Positions 54,296 to 64,000 of a stretch of 64,000 nt of DNA are shown piece after piece. The DNA comes from Arachnopeziza araneosa. Lineage: Eukaryota > Ascomycota > Leotiomycetes > Helotiales > Arachnopezizaceae. The notes under the pieces are model-generated. The model was given only the letters and a program-made list of their open reading frames with translations, ran no database searches and had not been told where the DNA came from. Position 1 is the first letter of the stretch. Every line of letters begins with the position of its first letter. Position numbers and translations under genes: made by a program. Where the stretch lies: the NCBI GenBank assembly GCA_003988855.1, contig QYAI01000147.1, positions 87,537-151,536 on the forward strand, written 5' to 3'.

Positions 54296-54996
54296 TCACA
54301 TCTTCGACTTGATCTCTGCGAACAGCGCCTTCAGATCATCCATATCTGTCTTCTGCATAGGCCAAGTCATCGACAGTCCCTCTGTTTCGTTTGGTTTTGG
54401 TATCTAGAAAGATATTAGAGCTTCGATCCCTCAAGTAGACCGCAGAGATAAATCTCACCATATGAAAATGTACCTGTGAAACAGAATCCAAACATGTCAG
54501 CCCTTGATCACCAATCTCCCCATTTTAAGCACACGAGCAATGGACTTACATGATCCACCTGTTGATGCGCAATCCGGCCATTATTCTGCAAGATGTTGTA
54601 ATTTTCTGCTCCCGTCGCCTTCACCAATTGCTTCACCACGGGCTGTCATCCGCCATCAGCTTGATTCTTTTCACAGCCCCTTCGCGCGAGACGTGAACTC
54701 ACCAGGATCTCTGATAGCTGGTCATCGGGAATTTCGAGGAGCTTCGCACCATGATGTTTGGGGATCACGAGCTGGAAGAATTGATTAGCCAAATCGCCAG
54801 CTGAAGTGTCGAAAGGGAGGAATGCACGGCGTGTCCTCGAGAGAGGGGTTGGATGTCTAGGAAGGCAAGGACTTTCTCGGATTCGAAGAGCTTAAAGGAT
54901 GGGATATCTCCTGAGAGTTGTTAGTGTTAGATAGAGTGGGGGGATTGCAATTGAGTGACCTTTGATGATCTTGCAGAAGATACAAGCTGCTGACAT
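54296..54996 (-). CDS. HNT1: HIT-family hydrolase (Hnt1/HINT-like)
   Basis: Six exons: 54996-54960, 54910-54828, 54771-54703, 54642-54550, a 15-nt microexon 54473-54459 and 54403-54296, total 134 residues. Start MSAACIFCKIIKGDIPSFK is the HINT N-terminus. SEKVLAFLDIQPLSRGHALVIP and PKHHGAKLLEIPD follow. The active-site histidine triad is assembled as QQVDH-VHFHM-IPKPNE, where VHFHM is encoded entirely by the microexon. Hint proteins hydrolyse adenosine 5'-phosphoramidates. The length is normal for the family. It converges with the Sec14-like gene (177 nt). Confidence 0.92.
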
Positions 54997-56286
54997 TTTG
55001 GCTATGTGAAGAGGACAAGTTGATTGAGGATGAGAAGTTGGTGATGCAGAGCTGGCGGAGGTAATAAACAATCGCGGGGTTGACTCGCGAAAGCTCGGGA
55101 AGTTCTAAGCTGACAACTGGAAGAGGATAATTGATGGCACGGGTGATATCAACAAATGAAAGATATTTGAAAAGTGTGGATCTAGATCGCTTGACTAGAC
55201 TTCTGAGGTCAAAGATTGACCTTGCTGGTGCTGCGGCGGTGTTATCAGGAGAAGTCTTTGATCACAGCTTTCTCGGAACTTGAAAGCTTCCATTATTTTT
55301 CTCGAATTCTTCTTGTTTCAGCCCGAAAATTCCAGTAAACTTTAGAAACTAGAAATGAATCCTAAAGCAGGTAGTACGCAAGTACAAAACCTTTAAGCAT
55401 GGGAAGAATATAACTAGTAAGTTACAAAAATGCTGTGAAGTTCTAATAGAGGTGTGAAAGGAACCAAGAAATATGAAATTGAGGAGAAGAGGCTCGTATC
55501 GAATATAAAGTAGTAAAGATGAAATACCTTAAGAAGTAAACTCGAATAGCTGGATTAAAATGCGTGAGTTCAAATTCGCCAACTACATTATCTATAAATA
55601 GCCTATTCTTTGGAGGAAAAGTGCGTCTCTGCTGGTCCTTTTTGTTGTGTGGTGTATAGCATTAAATAAGACCTTTTGCTGATTGGAGTGGGACAAACTA
55701 TCTCAGAATTCATTTCTTGTACGTTTCGCTACAACGGTTCCAAAATCACCAACTAACAGTTAGTAGGCCTTTTACCAGAGATGACCGTGGTTCATGCCCA
55801 TGATACTCCATTCCTTCAATCTTTGCAATAACCTTGCTGGTTACCCAGTTTTTTTTTGCCTTTCATTTTAAACTTCCTTAAGATCTTTGATGGTTTGATG
55901 GCATCTATGTTTTTTTTCAAAGTTCTTCGGAGATCTCAACTTTAGCGAAGCAGCCTCGCGGATGTGGCTTAGCATTTCTACCTTCAGTCTTCAAGCTTCT
56001 TTATCCACGTTCTACAGGTTCATTTCCAGTCGTATTCCACTTTGTGTCACAACGGGTACCGCAGCTTTAGACTTGTAAACCCTGAAGCTCTGAGTTGTCA
56101 AGGACTCAACTCATCTAGCAAGGCGTCCTTCAGGCACCAAGGAGAATTGCTAAGGTAACTTCTTCTCTACCACCAATACCTCAAACGGAATCAAAAGGAA
56201 ACGCTTTTTTATCTCGCATCTTAGCCAGATTTCTCAGCTGTTAAATATTTGGAACTCAACAACCACTCAAAGCACAGTCCGCCAGC
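54997..56286. other. Gene-free stretch
   Basis: About 1.3 kb with only small frames and T/A-rich runs. It is the shared 5' flank of the HIT gene and MOG1. Nothing else recognised. Confidence 0.55.
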
Positions 56287-56993
56287 ATGGTGTCTTTCAC
56301 GAGCAAACCCCTCTTTGGCGGGGCTCTTATCGTAGACTTGCCCTCAAACTTCGCCGACGTCAGGTAAGTCGAAGTTGAGCCCCGTTTCTTCGTCAGCCAA
56401 AATTTATCCTTCTTAGCACCATCCGTCAAGTTCCGGATCATCAAGAAGTCTATCTAGACAAGGACGGCTACACAAGCATCATCTTCGACATCACTGAGCG
56501 AGTAGGCCTGGCTGGATCTAGCCCCGCTGTCGATGGCGCAGCCTTGACCACGCATCTAGAGGATATTGTTGACTCGGACGACGACGTGGTCAAAGTATGG
56601 AGTACGACCAATACGCAGTTCTCCAAGCTGCCGTGAGTTATCCATCCTCACATTCACCCTTCTTTCGTAATCGTAATCACGTGCTGACCTTTCTGTTGAA
56701 GGGAGGACATACCTGCCTACACCCTCATAGCAACTCAAACGCCTCCTCCAGTGGATGATTCTAAGAGTCCTGATTTTACAGCCATAGTTTTGACGCTCAT
56801 CCGACTGGAGAGAGAGTCGACTGATATCCTCGTCACAATCAATGTGCCGCATATCAAAGGCGAGTACACGGAAGAAGAGGTCAATATGCAGATGGGGAAG
56901 CAGGGGGTGTTGATTGAGAATGCCGTTGAGTTTGCCGCGAGGATTTGGGAGACGTTCAAGATCGAGGATTGGGGGCTTTTCAGTGAAGTTTAG
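56287..56993 (+). CDS. MOG1: Ran-binding nuclear import factor Mog1
   Basis: Three exons: 56287-56363, 56417-56632 and 56702-56993, 194 residues. Start MVSFTSKPLFGGALIVDLPS with the Mog1 signature LFGGAL. The junctions give DV-STIRQVPDHQEVYLDKDG and SKLP-EDIPAYTLIATQ. Later blocks: VLTLIRLERESTDILVTIN and FAARIWETFKIEDWGLF. Mog1 binds Ran, promotes nucleotide release and supports nuclear protein import. The third exon uses an AAG acceptor (56699-56701). It converges with the SprT/GCNA gene. Confidence 0.93.
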
Positions 56994-57149
56994 TGGTTGA
57001 TGATATAAGAATAAGGGGATTTGGTATCTTAGCTACGGACTTTGATGGCAGTTACGAATGATTTACGATAGCATAGTTCTTGCAAAGAAAGATAAGAATT
57101 CATAGGTTACTCAATTTGTGGATGTCTAGAACCCTAGTCCAGAGATAGC

Positions 57150-59270
57150 TCAAGAACTCGTCAAGTCGAAAAAATGGAGCTTCCTAACAACGTATCCAAG
57201 TTGATCTTCTTCTTCTTCAGGAGTGCTCTCCTTACTGCCGCTAACCTCCCTAGGAGTAACGCTTTCTAAAGTCTTCTCCTGAAGCTTTGACGCTTTATGC
57301 TCCTGATATCTCTTCCCTATTAATCCCATAATCTCCTTCTGCGGGCTTCCGGGGTTCTCCTTTCGCACTTTCGTCATGTTCTCTTTCACAAACACATGAT
57401 ATTCATTGATTTTGGTGGTCCTTGTACCAGCCCTAGGTGCCGGTTTCGTCTGCACTAATTTACTCTTGCAGCTCCCACACTGGTGTTTTGCAGGATCAAT
57501 ACTCTTACTATGCCTCTTGAATTCAAGCCCACAGTTCTCACACTCCCAAATGTACTTGTAATCAATGTCGTAACTGTGCTTGGTCGTAACTTCGATTCCA
57601 CGTTGTCCAAAGTGGTGCGAGCATTTCGCTGCCCATGCTTTGAATTCCTTGCCGTGGGGATTTGTCTTGATGTTGCTTACCATGAAGTTAGCTAAGTGAC
57701 AAAATTCGTGGGCTATCACATTCAGAAGGCGATCTTTGTCATCGATAACTTTCTCAGCAAGCTCGATAGATGCGTGATGGCGGTACGTTAGCGGAGGTAA
57801 ACTTCCATCATCAAGTATGATTTTTGATTTGAAAGTCTCCCGTTTCCAGTTTGCTCGGCCGGCAGTAGTGTTAAGCTTCTTACTCCAGATGATCTTCACT
57901 CCTCCCGTTGCTTCAGCTAGTTTAAATATTTTTCCATCCGTAATTTTGTTGTCGAGCTCAATCAGAAAATCTTGAGCCATGGCATGCTTTCCTTGTGAAA
58001 AAACTTTTTTAGCTTCTTTGGCAGCTTTGTTTTGCTTCGCGAGGCTCTTCTTAGGAGAGTTCAAGGAGAGATTGTCTATCGATGCATCGAGCTCTCCTAT
58101 ATCAAGTTTCCGATTTTGTTCTAATGTTTTCTTTGGAGAGTACTCATCATTCCAATCATTGATGATATCTTGTTGCCAGAAACTGTCCATGCTCGGTCGA
58201 TGTGGTGTCATCGGGATGCGAGGAAATACTTTAGTTGGCGATTTTAACCCTTTAGGCTTCATCTCGGGACTTCCAGGAGGCGTCATGAATCTAGTTTCTT
58301 TGAATGGTTTCTTTCCTTTCATTTCAGATGGTGAACTAGGAGGTGTCAGATGTGATCTAAAATTCGAAATAACAACTTACAATCGCAAAGTGAATGGATT
58401 GTCAATGTCTGAACTCGATTCTCGATCACTGTTTGTTAAAGTTTGCTTTCTAGCATTCTGATCGCTCGGGTGCATATATGATTGTGATAGATTGCCTCGT
58501 GGACCTTGCTCATGTCCAACTGATCCAGCCACCGACTTGGAAAAATCCCAAACCGAGTCTCCTTTACTCAAACTATGATTTTGGTCATCTTCAATTGACA
58601 GTTTTTCAAGGCTCAACTCTAAATCTTGATTTTCGAAGTGGTGATCCACGGTTGGTTTTCGTCCTCGAACTAGTTTCCTTGTAGAACGTGGTAAAGGCGG
58701 TTCGGTCGGGGAACTCTCTTCCTCCAAGATGAAGCTATCGCTGACAATAAAATCTGACAAGTTATCCGAGTCGTCGATACTGTCGGCTTCTGCTTCTGAC
58801 TCGGAATCCCTTTCTACAGGCATACTCTCTTGCCTCATTTTCCCATCAGGTTTTGACTTGTTTCCATTTTGGGATTTAGGGTCAGATACCCCAAGCCCCA
58901 GTAAAGCGGTCTTTGAATGCAATACCCCCATATCCTTGCCTCTAGTTCGTGAGGCTTTAGATGCTACTGTTTTCGGCGGCTTGGCAGTGATGGGGAGCAG
59001 CAAAGGATTGTCAGACGTAGGATTTAACACCCTCTTTTTTCGCCTATATGTCGAACTTTCCAGCTGTTTTAAGTGCCCTCCATTTCTAGTATGTTGAAAC
59101 TCTTTGTCATCGGTAGTCTTGACGCTCTTTGTCTTCGCAGTTTCGTGTTTCCTTGAATTTCTCGCGGCTCTTGTCTCTTCAGCATCTGAACGAACATTGG
59201 CTTTTGATTCTTTTGCAAGTTGCGCAATGTCAGGGAAGTCGTCATCACTATCCTCCACTCTTCTCGCCAT
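57150..59270 (-). CDS. SprT-family metalloprotease (GCNA/ACRC-like)
   Basis: Two exons, 59270-58381 and 58335-57150, separated by a 45-nt intron (GTAAGT...CTGAC...CCTAG), 691 residues. The N-terminal ~400 residues are acidic, Ser-rich and disordered (MARRVEDSDDDFPDIAQLA; SESEAEADSIDDSDNLSD with SUMO-interaction-like IVSDSFILEEES). The SprT domain has SKKLNTTAGRANWKRE, the zinc-binding LLNVIAHEFCHLANFM (HExxH) and GKEFKAWAAKCSHHFG. A zinc ribbon follows: WECENCGLEFKRHSKSID...CGSCKSKL. The order, acidic disordered region then SprT then zinc ribbon then HMG-like tail (HVFVKENMTKVRKENPGS), matches GCNA proteins, which help clear DNA-protein crosslinks in the nucleus. Confidence 0.9.
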
Positions 59271-59982
59271 TTTCGCTTTATATTCTTACCCTGACAGGAT
59301 ACCGGCAGTGTGTTGCGGGAAGTCTAGTAGTGGTATGGAGGTAGCGTCGTTGCCACCTAGCAACCGGAAGCAACCGTCAACCAATCCTCTCCATTGGTTT
59401 TCGCACCACCTAATTGCAATAGACTGGTATGATAGTTACTTCTAAGGATTGCTTATATAACTGGAGGTAAATTAAAGGGAAGTAGAATGGGATTGAAACA
59501 CTGTATCAAAAATGCATACTCTTTGCAGAATTAGTAGAACACAGCATGATTATGAACAATATTAGATTATTACAACCTAAATATCACTAAGGAAGTGCAG
59601 TAATTCGTAGCACGCTCACATGTCTAAATTATTAGACAAATATCTACCACACATAGATATAACATCTTAAAAGTAATAAGTCATTGTTTACGTAGATTTT
59701 TTGAAAACTTTCCTTTCGGAATTGTTTTGAATGTCGAACTCGATATGCGACAAATAAAACGTGCTTTTGACAGTGAGCCACGAATTAGTGCGACACTAAG
59801 TAGGTTCATTGGTATGCAACGGATTGAACGCTGGCCAAAATAGTCAAAGGAAATTCGTAGAGTGTGGACAGGTAACTGTCGACAGGGAATTTTTGGTACA
59901 AGAATGCTTTCATCTGAGCATATCAACAAGACGCCAGATGCTGGTAATAATGCAATAACTATCCCTCCATTAGACACTACTT
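59271..59982. other. Intergenic, nothing recognised
   Basis: 5' flank of the SprT gene and 3' flank of the GH72 gene. Only small frames. Confidence 0.5.
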
Positions 59983-61724
59983 TTACAGCAAAATCATACC
60001 AGCTCCAGCCAAACCCGCTGTGAAGAGGTAGGCCCCTATTTTCAACAGCCCAACATCGAATTGAGGAATCATCATGCCTCTGGCAGCACTTGACTTTGTT
60101 GATGAAGAAGATGTTGTTGTTTTTGATGAACCACTAGAGGATCCAGTGCCTGTCGGTGCTGTTGTAACAGTCCCAGTTCCAGCGGCACCAGCTTGGTTTA
60201 GAAGGGCTTTGCAAGAGGTGCTCGTCGAGGAGGTCTGAACCTTTGCATTTCCGTTAAAGCTGCAAGCAGTAGCGGCTTTACTTTGGGATTGGTAATATTG
60301 ATCGAATGCGAAAGATAATTGTTGGTATGCGGAACACATTGAGTAGGCGCCATATGATCCTGTAGTGGCGTTTGCAGTGATCCCATTGCATGCATTATTG
60401 CTTAAACCACATACCGAGCTGAACAATGTAGCTGTTTCGTTGCCTGTTAAATCTGTGTTTGCAACACAGCTGAGCGAAGACATCATGCACGTGCACAGGT
60501 CTGCATTAGCGATAGGAGGTAGATTGCCTGCTGCTGCCCAAGCAGCACCAGTTGCTGGACATGCCTGGGCTTGGGTATTGGTTACTTGATACGCAGATGA
60601 GGCGGTAGCGCTTGGGCTGGCTAGTGCCAGTTGGCTAGACAAAGCTGAAAAATCTGGGAGTTTGCTAACAGTGTCACCAGTGACTGTAACGAGACCTAAT
60701 CAATAATTAGTAGTGCTGAAATAAGATACTGCCAATCAATAAATACCAAAATCATTCGCCTCCTGAAAGTACATATATACAATTCCTCCAGACCAGACGT
60801 TAGTCATATTCTCGCCATAAATAGCTTGAACTTCTGTGAATTGGCGAGGCGAAGGCGTGTTGCAGCCATATTCAGCAAAGAAGGCAGGAACAGAATAATT
60901 GGCAAATTCCAAGGTACGTTGGTCATAACCGGACTGCGTAAATGACGAGTCGCCGCACCAAGAGTATATGTTGTAACCCCAGAAGTCGATGGCGTCTGCT
61001 GGATCACCACAGTTAAAGTAGTGTGCAAGATTAGTCCTAATACTAGCGTCATCATTCGTGGCATAGCCAACACCAATGGTTCTATAGTTCTTCGTCTTGA
61101 TGTATGTCTTCATATCTCGAACAGCTGCCTTTACGAAGGCTGAGGCCTCAGTGTTGTTTACATCGTTCGAAACTTCATTTCCTGCAAAGAACCCAAGGAC
61201 GTTGCTATAACCGGACATTGCGTCAATAACAGAAGCGTAGCTTGCATACAACTCAGTTGTCCATGCTGGGGAGTTTCGGTTGATCGAGGCAGAAGGGTTT
61301 GAAAGATCTTGGATCAGGTAGATGCCAGCATCTTGGAGTAGCTGCATGCAAGCAGAATGATCTGCTGAAGCATTGATAGCATAAACACGAACGGTATTCG
61401 TTCCTAATTCTTGTAGGAGTGGAACGTCACGCTTGCATCCAGCCTCATCTGCCAGAGGATCTGTGAATGTTGCGGTGCCAGAGGTGGTGCCATTTGTGCC
61501 AACATCTTGTTGATATGCTACCCCGCGGATAAAAAATTCTGTTCCATTCTCGTAGAAGAAATGAGAGCCCTAGAGGTCTTAAATCAGCCATGGATATGTA
61601 CAGGCTGAGGAAATAAATATACCTTAATGACGATAGGAGGTAGGTCTGCTCGTACGGAATTGGCAAAAAGGACGGCGTTACTGAACACAGCTCCAGCCAG
61701 CGAAGCAAATCCAAATTGCTTCAT
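59983..61724 (-). CDS. GPI-anchored 1,3-beta-glucanosyltransferase (GH72 + X8)
   Basis: Three exons: 61724-61623, 61569-60747 and 60695-59983, 545 residues. A signal peptide is visible (FASLAGAVFSNAVLFANSVRA). The GH72 domain begins GSHFFYENGTEFFIRGVAYQ. The acid/base Glu is in LGFFAGNEVSND and the nucleophile Glu in PAFFAEYGCNTPS. The Cys-rich X8/CBM43 domain follows (ADLCTCMMSSLSCVANTDLTG, CGLSNNACNGITANATTGSYG). A Ser/Thr-rich stretch comes next, and the hydrophobic end KIGAYLFTAGLAGAGMILL is a GPI-attachment signal. The enzyme cuts and re-ligates cell-wall beta-1,3-glucan at the plasma membrane. It is of the GAS1/GEL type with X8. Confidence 0.95.
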
Positions 61725-64000
61725 GATGAGTGATGAAATGAAGGAATAATGGATGTAGGAAGTTTCCTCTAAACGATTCTGATGGCCACTGTCGAACTTA
61801 GGAGATGCCTAGGGTTTTGGTTTGCAAGCCAAAGTCGTCTCAGGTCTCAGGTCGTGCCTTCCCAAACACCTGGCGGGAAGAGGGTATGAAAGGGTGTAAA
61901 ATGAGATAATGAGCGTTGGAAGAGAGTGTCAAAATGCCTACAACAGCGAGCGTTGGTTAGAAGGCAAGAACACGAACGAGTAACAAGGTCGCAGCACTTG
62001 CCAGAAGATTTTCAAGATGGAAAAGGTTGCTCGCGGAGACTTGCTGAGGGTGGCAGCAGGGTTACAAAGGATTAGCGAGCGTCAGCGATCAGCCCAGGAG
62101 AAAACCTGGAGTTGTTTGAAATTTGTTTCTGGCAGGAGAAGATGGTCATGTACATTTTAACCTTCTAAAGTCCAACGATCATGAGATACTGGATTCGATT
62201 TCCGCCACTTAGGTTTCTTGCTAGACCGTCTCCTCACGCTGCTACTGATGATACCGATGATGTCGTTTTCTTTTTTTCTCTCGAAATTATCCGTTACGCA
62301 CGCTGGCGCACTTCGGGCAGCGGGAGACCTGCAAGCCACCAAATCTAAATGAGATTCAGGAACGTCCCATCATGGATCAGAATCCACCTTTCACGTGAGA
62401 GGCAATTTCAATGATCCACCATCCGCAAGAGCTCAATTGAGGCGCAGCATTCAGACGTTGCATGTCTCCAAGACTTTGATAGGCTCGAGACACAACCCAG
62501 CGAGATCTTCAGCTTACCAGTCGCTGTTCTCGACTTGAAGAAGGAGGTCTCAAGATGAACGTGGTGTGCAACTTCATTCGATCTGAGCGCTTCGAGCTTA
62601 CTGGCGCAGAACTGTCAAGATCACCACAGCTTGGGACTATGTCTTTGGAAACCGAGCATCTATTCAAAGACCATCTGTCCGATCTCATATGAACCGAGAA
62701 ACAGAGCGGAAACATCATTCGAGGCTCAGATTGGTAGGTTGTGTCCGTCTGCCGGTATCAGCGTCGTCTCAGGAGATGGGCAAGCGGCCCAGCTTTGCCG
62801 GCATGAAGTTGAACCGGATTCAGCTTCAAACATTTCATGTGAGAGGAGAAACAGACTGCTCTACCCACATCTGGACAAGCATCCAAAACGGAACACTCGA
62901 GACGTCTTTTCTACCATGATGAATAATTCTCGGGCTCGGGCGCGGGGCGAAATGAACATTGCCCCCTTTTCTCTGCGCCGACCACTCAAGCTTCTCGCGC
63001 GTCTCGGCCTTGCAATTGTTTCAGGGACTAAGGAACTGATTGGCTTCGTTCTTGACGGCGATAAGCGATCGATGAACGTTGCTACTTCACAGCCTCCAAT
63101 GTTTAAATCTATTTTCGGTCGCCTTTCCTTTCAACACGAAAGACTTGGCGAAGACGCTGAAGAGACCTTTAACGTCAGAAGCCTCGATCAAGCTGTAGAT
63201 CTTGGGACAGTAGGACATATCCGAGGATTCCAGCGCAGAGGTACATACAGTGTTAACGCCACAGTCTGTGAGGCGCAGTCAATAGAACATCTGGCAACCC
63301 AAGGTGGCAAGGGCCGCTCAGCGCATGATTGCCTATCACAGCTATTTTGCCAGCAATAATGCCATGCAAGTATGTTCAACGGTGCAACAGAGTGACGTCT
63401 TGGTTTTATGAAAACCGAGTAAGAAACTGGGAAAGTTCATATAATTGCTTGAATCAAGCTGCAAATCTCAAACGAGCCAATGAAACCAAATTCTTTCTCT
63501 CTGTCACGGTATGGGAGGACGAAATGAAGACTTTCGGCCGTTGGGGAAAAAGGCGTTTTCATGCGTTGCATGAACGAGCCTCGAGCGTGTCTTGACGCTG
63601 CAACAAATCAGGAGCCGCCGTTGTTCTCCTTTTGAAGATGGTGAGGATCGACCGACCAGCCAGCCAAAACCTTTCTCCACAACAAATAATGGCTTCCACT
63701 CGTCCTCCAGATGTGAAAGACTAGAGGACTTTGGCGGGGTTGATTATCCTCCGTCCTTTGTGCTTGCATTTGTCAGTCGGGTCAGCCTCAGGGGCAGATA
63801 GGGGCGCTGAGGGCAACAATTTAGACCGCACCCCGCTAGTAACCTGCAATGTACAGTATAATTGTGCTGCTGCCAGGGGCCATGTATAAAAACGGTCCTC
63901 TTACAGTAGGGTGCAAAAAGTCAAGACCCCCCTCCCTGGCAAGCCACACCACGCTACCCCGAAGTAGCCTTGCTGATATCGCTGCTTTTCCATTGATTCC
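61725..64000. other. Gene-free stretch at window end
   Basis: About 2.3 kb without a convincing gene. The longest frame (62631-63359, plus, ~240 codons without a good ATG start) shows no motif. The first 300 nt are the 5' flank of the GH72 gene. Confidence 0.5.

Noticed and set aside
62631..63359. Plus-strand open frame of about 240 codons
   Set aside because: No good ATG at its start, no domain or motif, and composition like the surrounding non-coding DNA. Treated as chance.
1..64000. CRISPR arrays, operons, bacterial ribosome binding sites
   Set aside because: None seen. The window is eukaryotic, with intron-containing genes and no direct-repeat spacer arrays.

Overview
This window is nuclear DNA from a filamentous ascomycete. 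The signs are short 45-80 nt spliceosomal introns with GTRNGT donors and CTRAY branch sites, a C2H2 plus Zn2Cys6 regulator, a GH72/X8 GPI-anchored glucanosyltransferase, a DASH-complex Dam1 and a 40-kDa complex I subunit. The overall gene style suggests Leotiomycetes, but that is an impression and not a measurement. Most genes are conserved housekeeping genes. I rebuilt their exons by hand from splice signals, reading-frame phase and family motifs.

Layout. 0-6.3 kb: a BRCT checkpoint mediator (Rad9/Crb2 type) and an AAA ATPase. 6.7-9.2 kb: two poorly resolved or decayed loci. 9.6-14 kb: an NmrA-like reductase and a multi-exon transcription factor. 14.2-18.5 kb: NOP10, NOB1 and a cytochrome P450. 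18.9-20.2 kb: decayed DNA, with a tRNA-like relic, a dead dienelactone hydrolase gene and nested inverted repeats. 20.7-26.2 kb: a Lys-rich cupin-like protein, a phosphatase-1 inhibitor-2 and a membrane protein. 26.2-28.7 kb: a gene-poor stretch ending in a (TAAA)n array, followed by an unusual tRNA-Ser gene. 29.2-44.4 kb: YTP1-like, a metallo-beta-lactamase, UBP8, EFM5, complex I NUO40, RPN9, GAA1 and an RBD2-type rhomboid. 45-54 kb: mitochondrial aconitase, BUD20, DAM1 and a Sec14-like protein. 54.3-61.7 kb: a HIT hydrolase, MOG1, a SprT/GCNA protease and a GH72 enzyme. The last 2.3 kb shows no convincing gene.

Two things stand out. (1) The aconitase gene has a 1,791-nt intron in a gene whose other introns are short. 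Nested on the same strand is a 396-residue ORF with a GIY-YIG-nuclease-like region and two C-terminal C2H2 fingers, an arrangement like that of a homing-endonuclease intron but in a nuclear spliceosomal intron. (2) A tRNA-Ser(UGA) gene at 28679-28826 has a 19-nt intron at the usual anticodon-loop position. It also has a second 48-nt insert between T-stem and acceptor stem that begins GTATGT, contains ACTAAT and ends CCAG, like an mRNA intron. Removing both restores a complete cloverleaf with a perfect 7-bp acceptor stem.

Other recurring features are introns that are multiples of three without stops (NmrA-like gene, phosphatase inhibitor-2, RPN9), microexons of 13-15 nt (metallo-beta-lactamase, NUO40, HIT protein), and many divergent or convergent pairs of housekeeping genes with short shared spacers.
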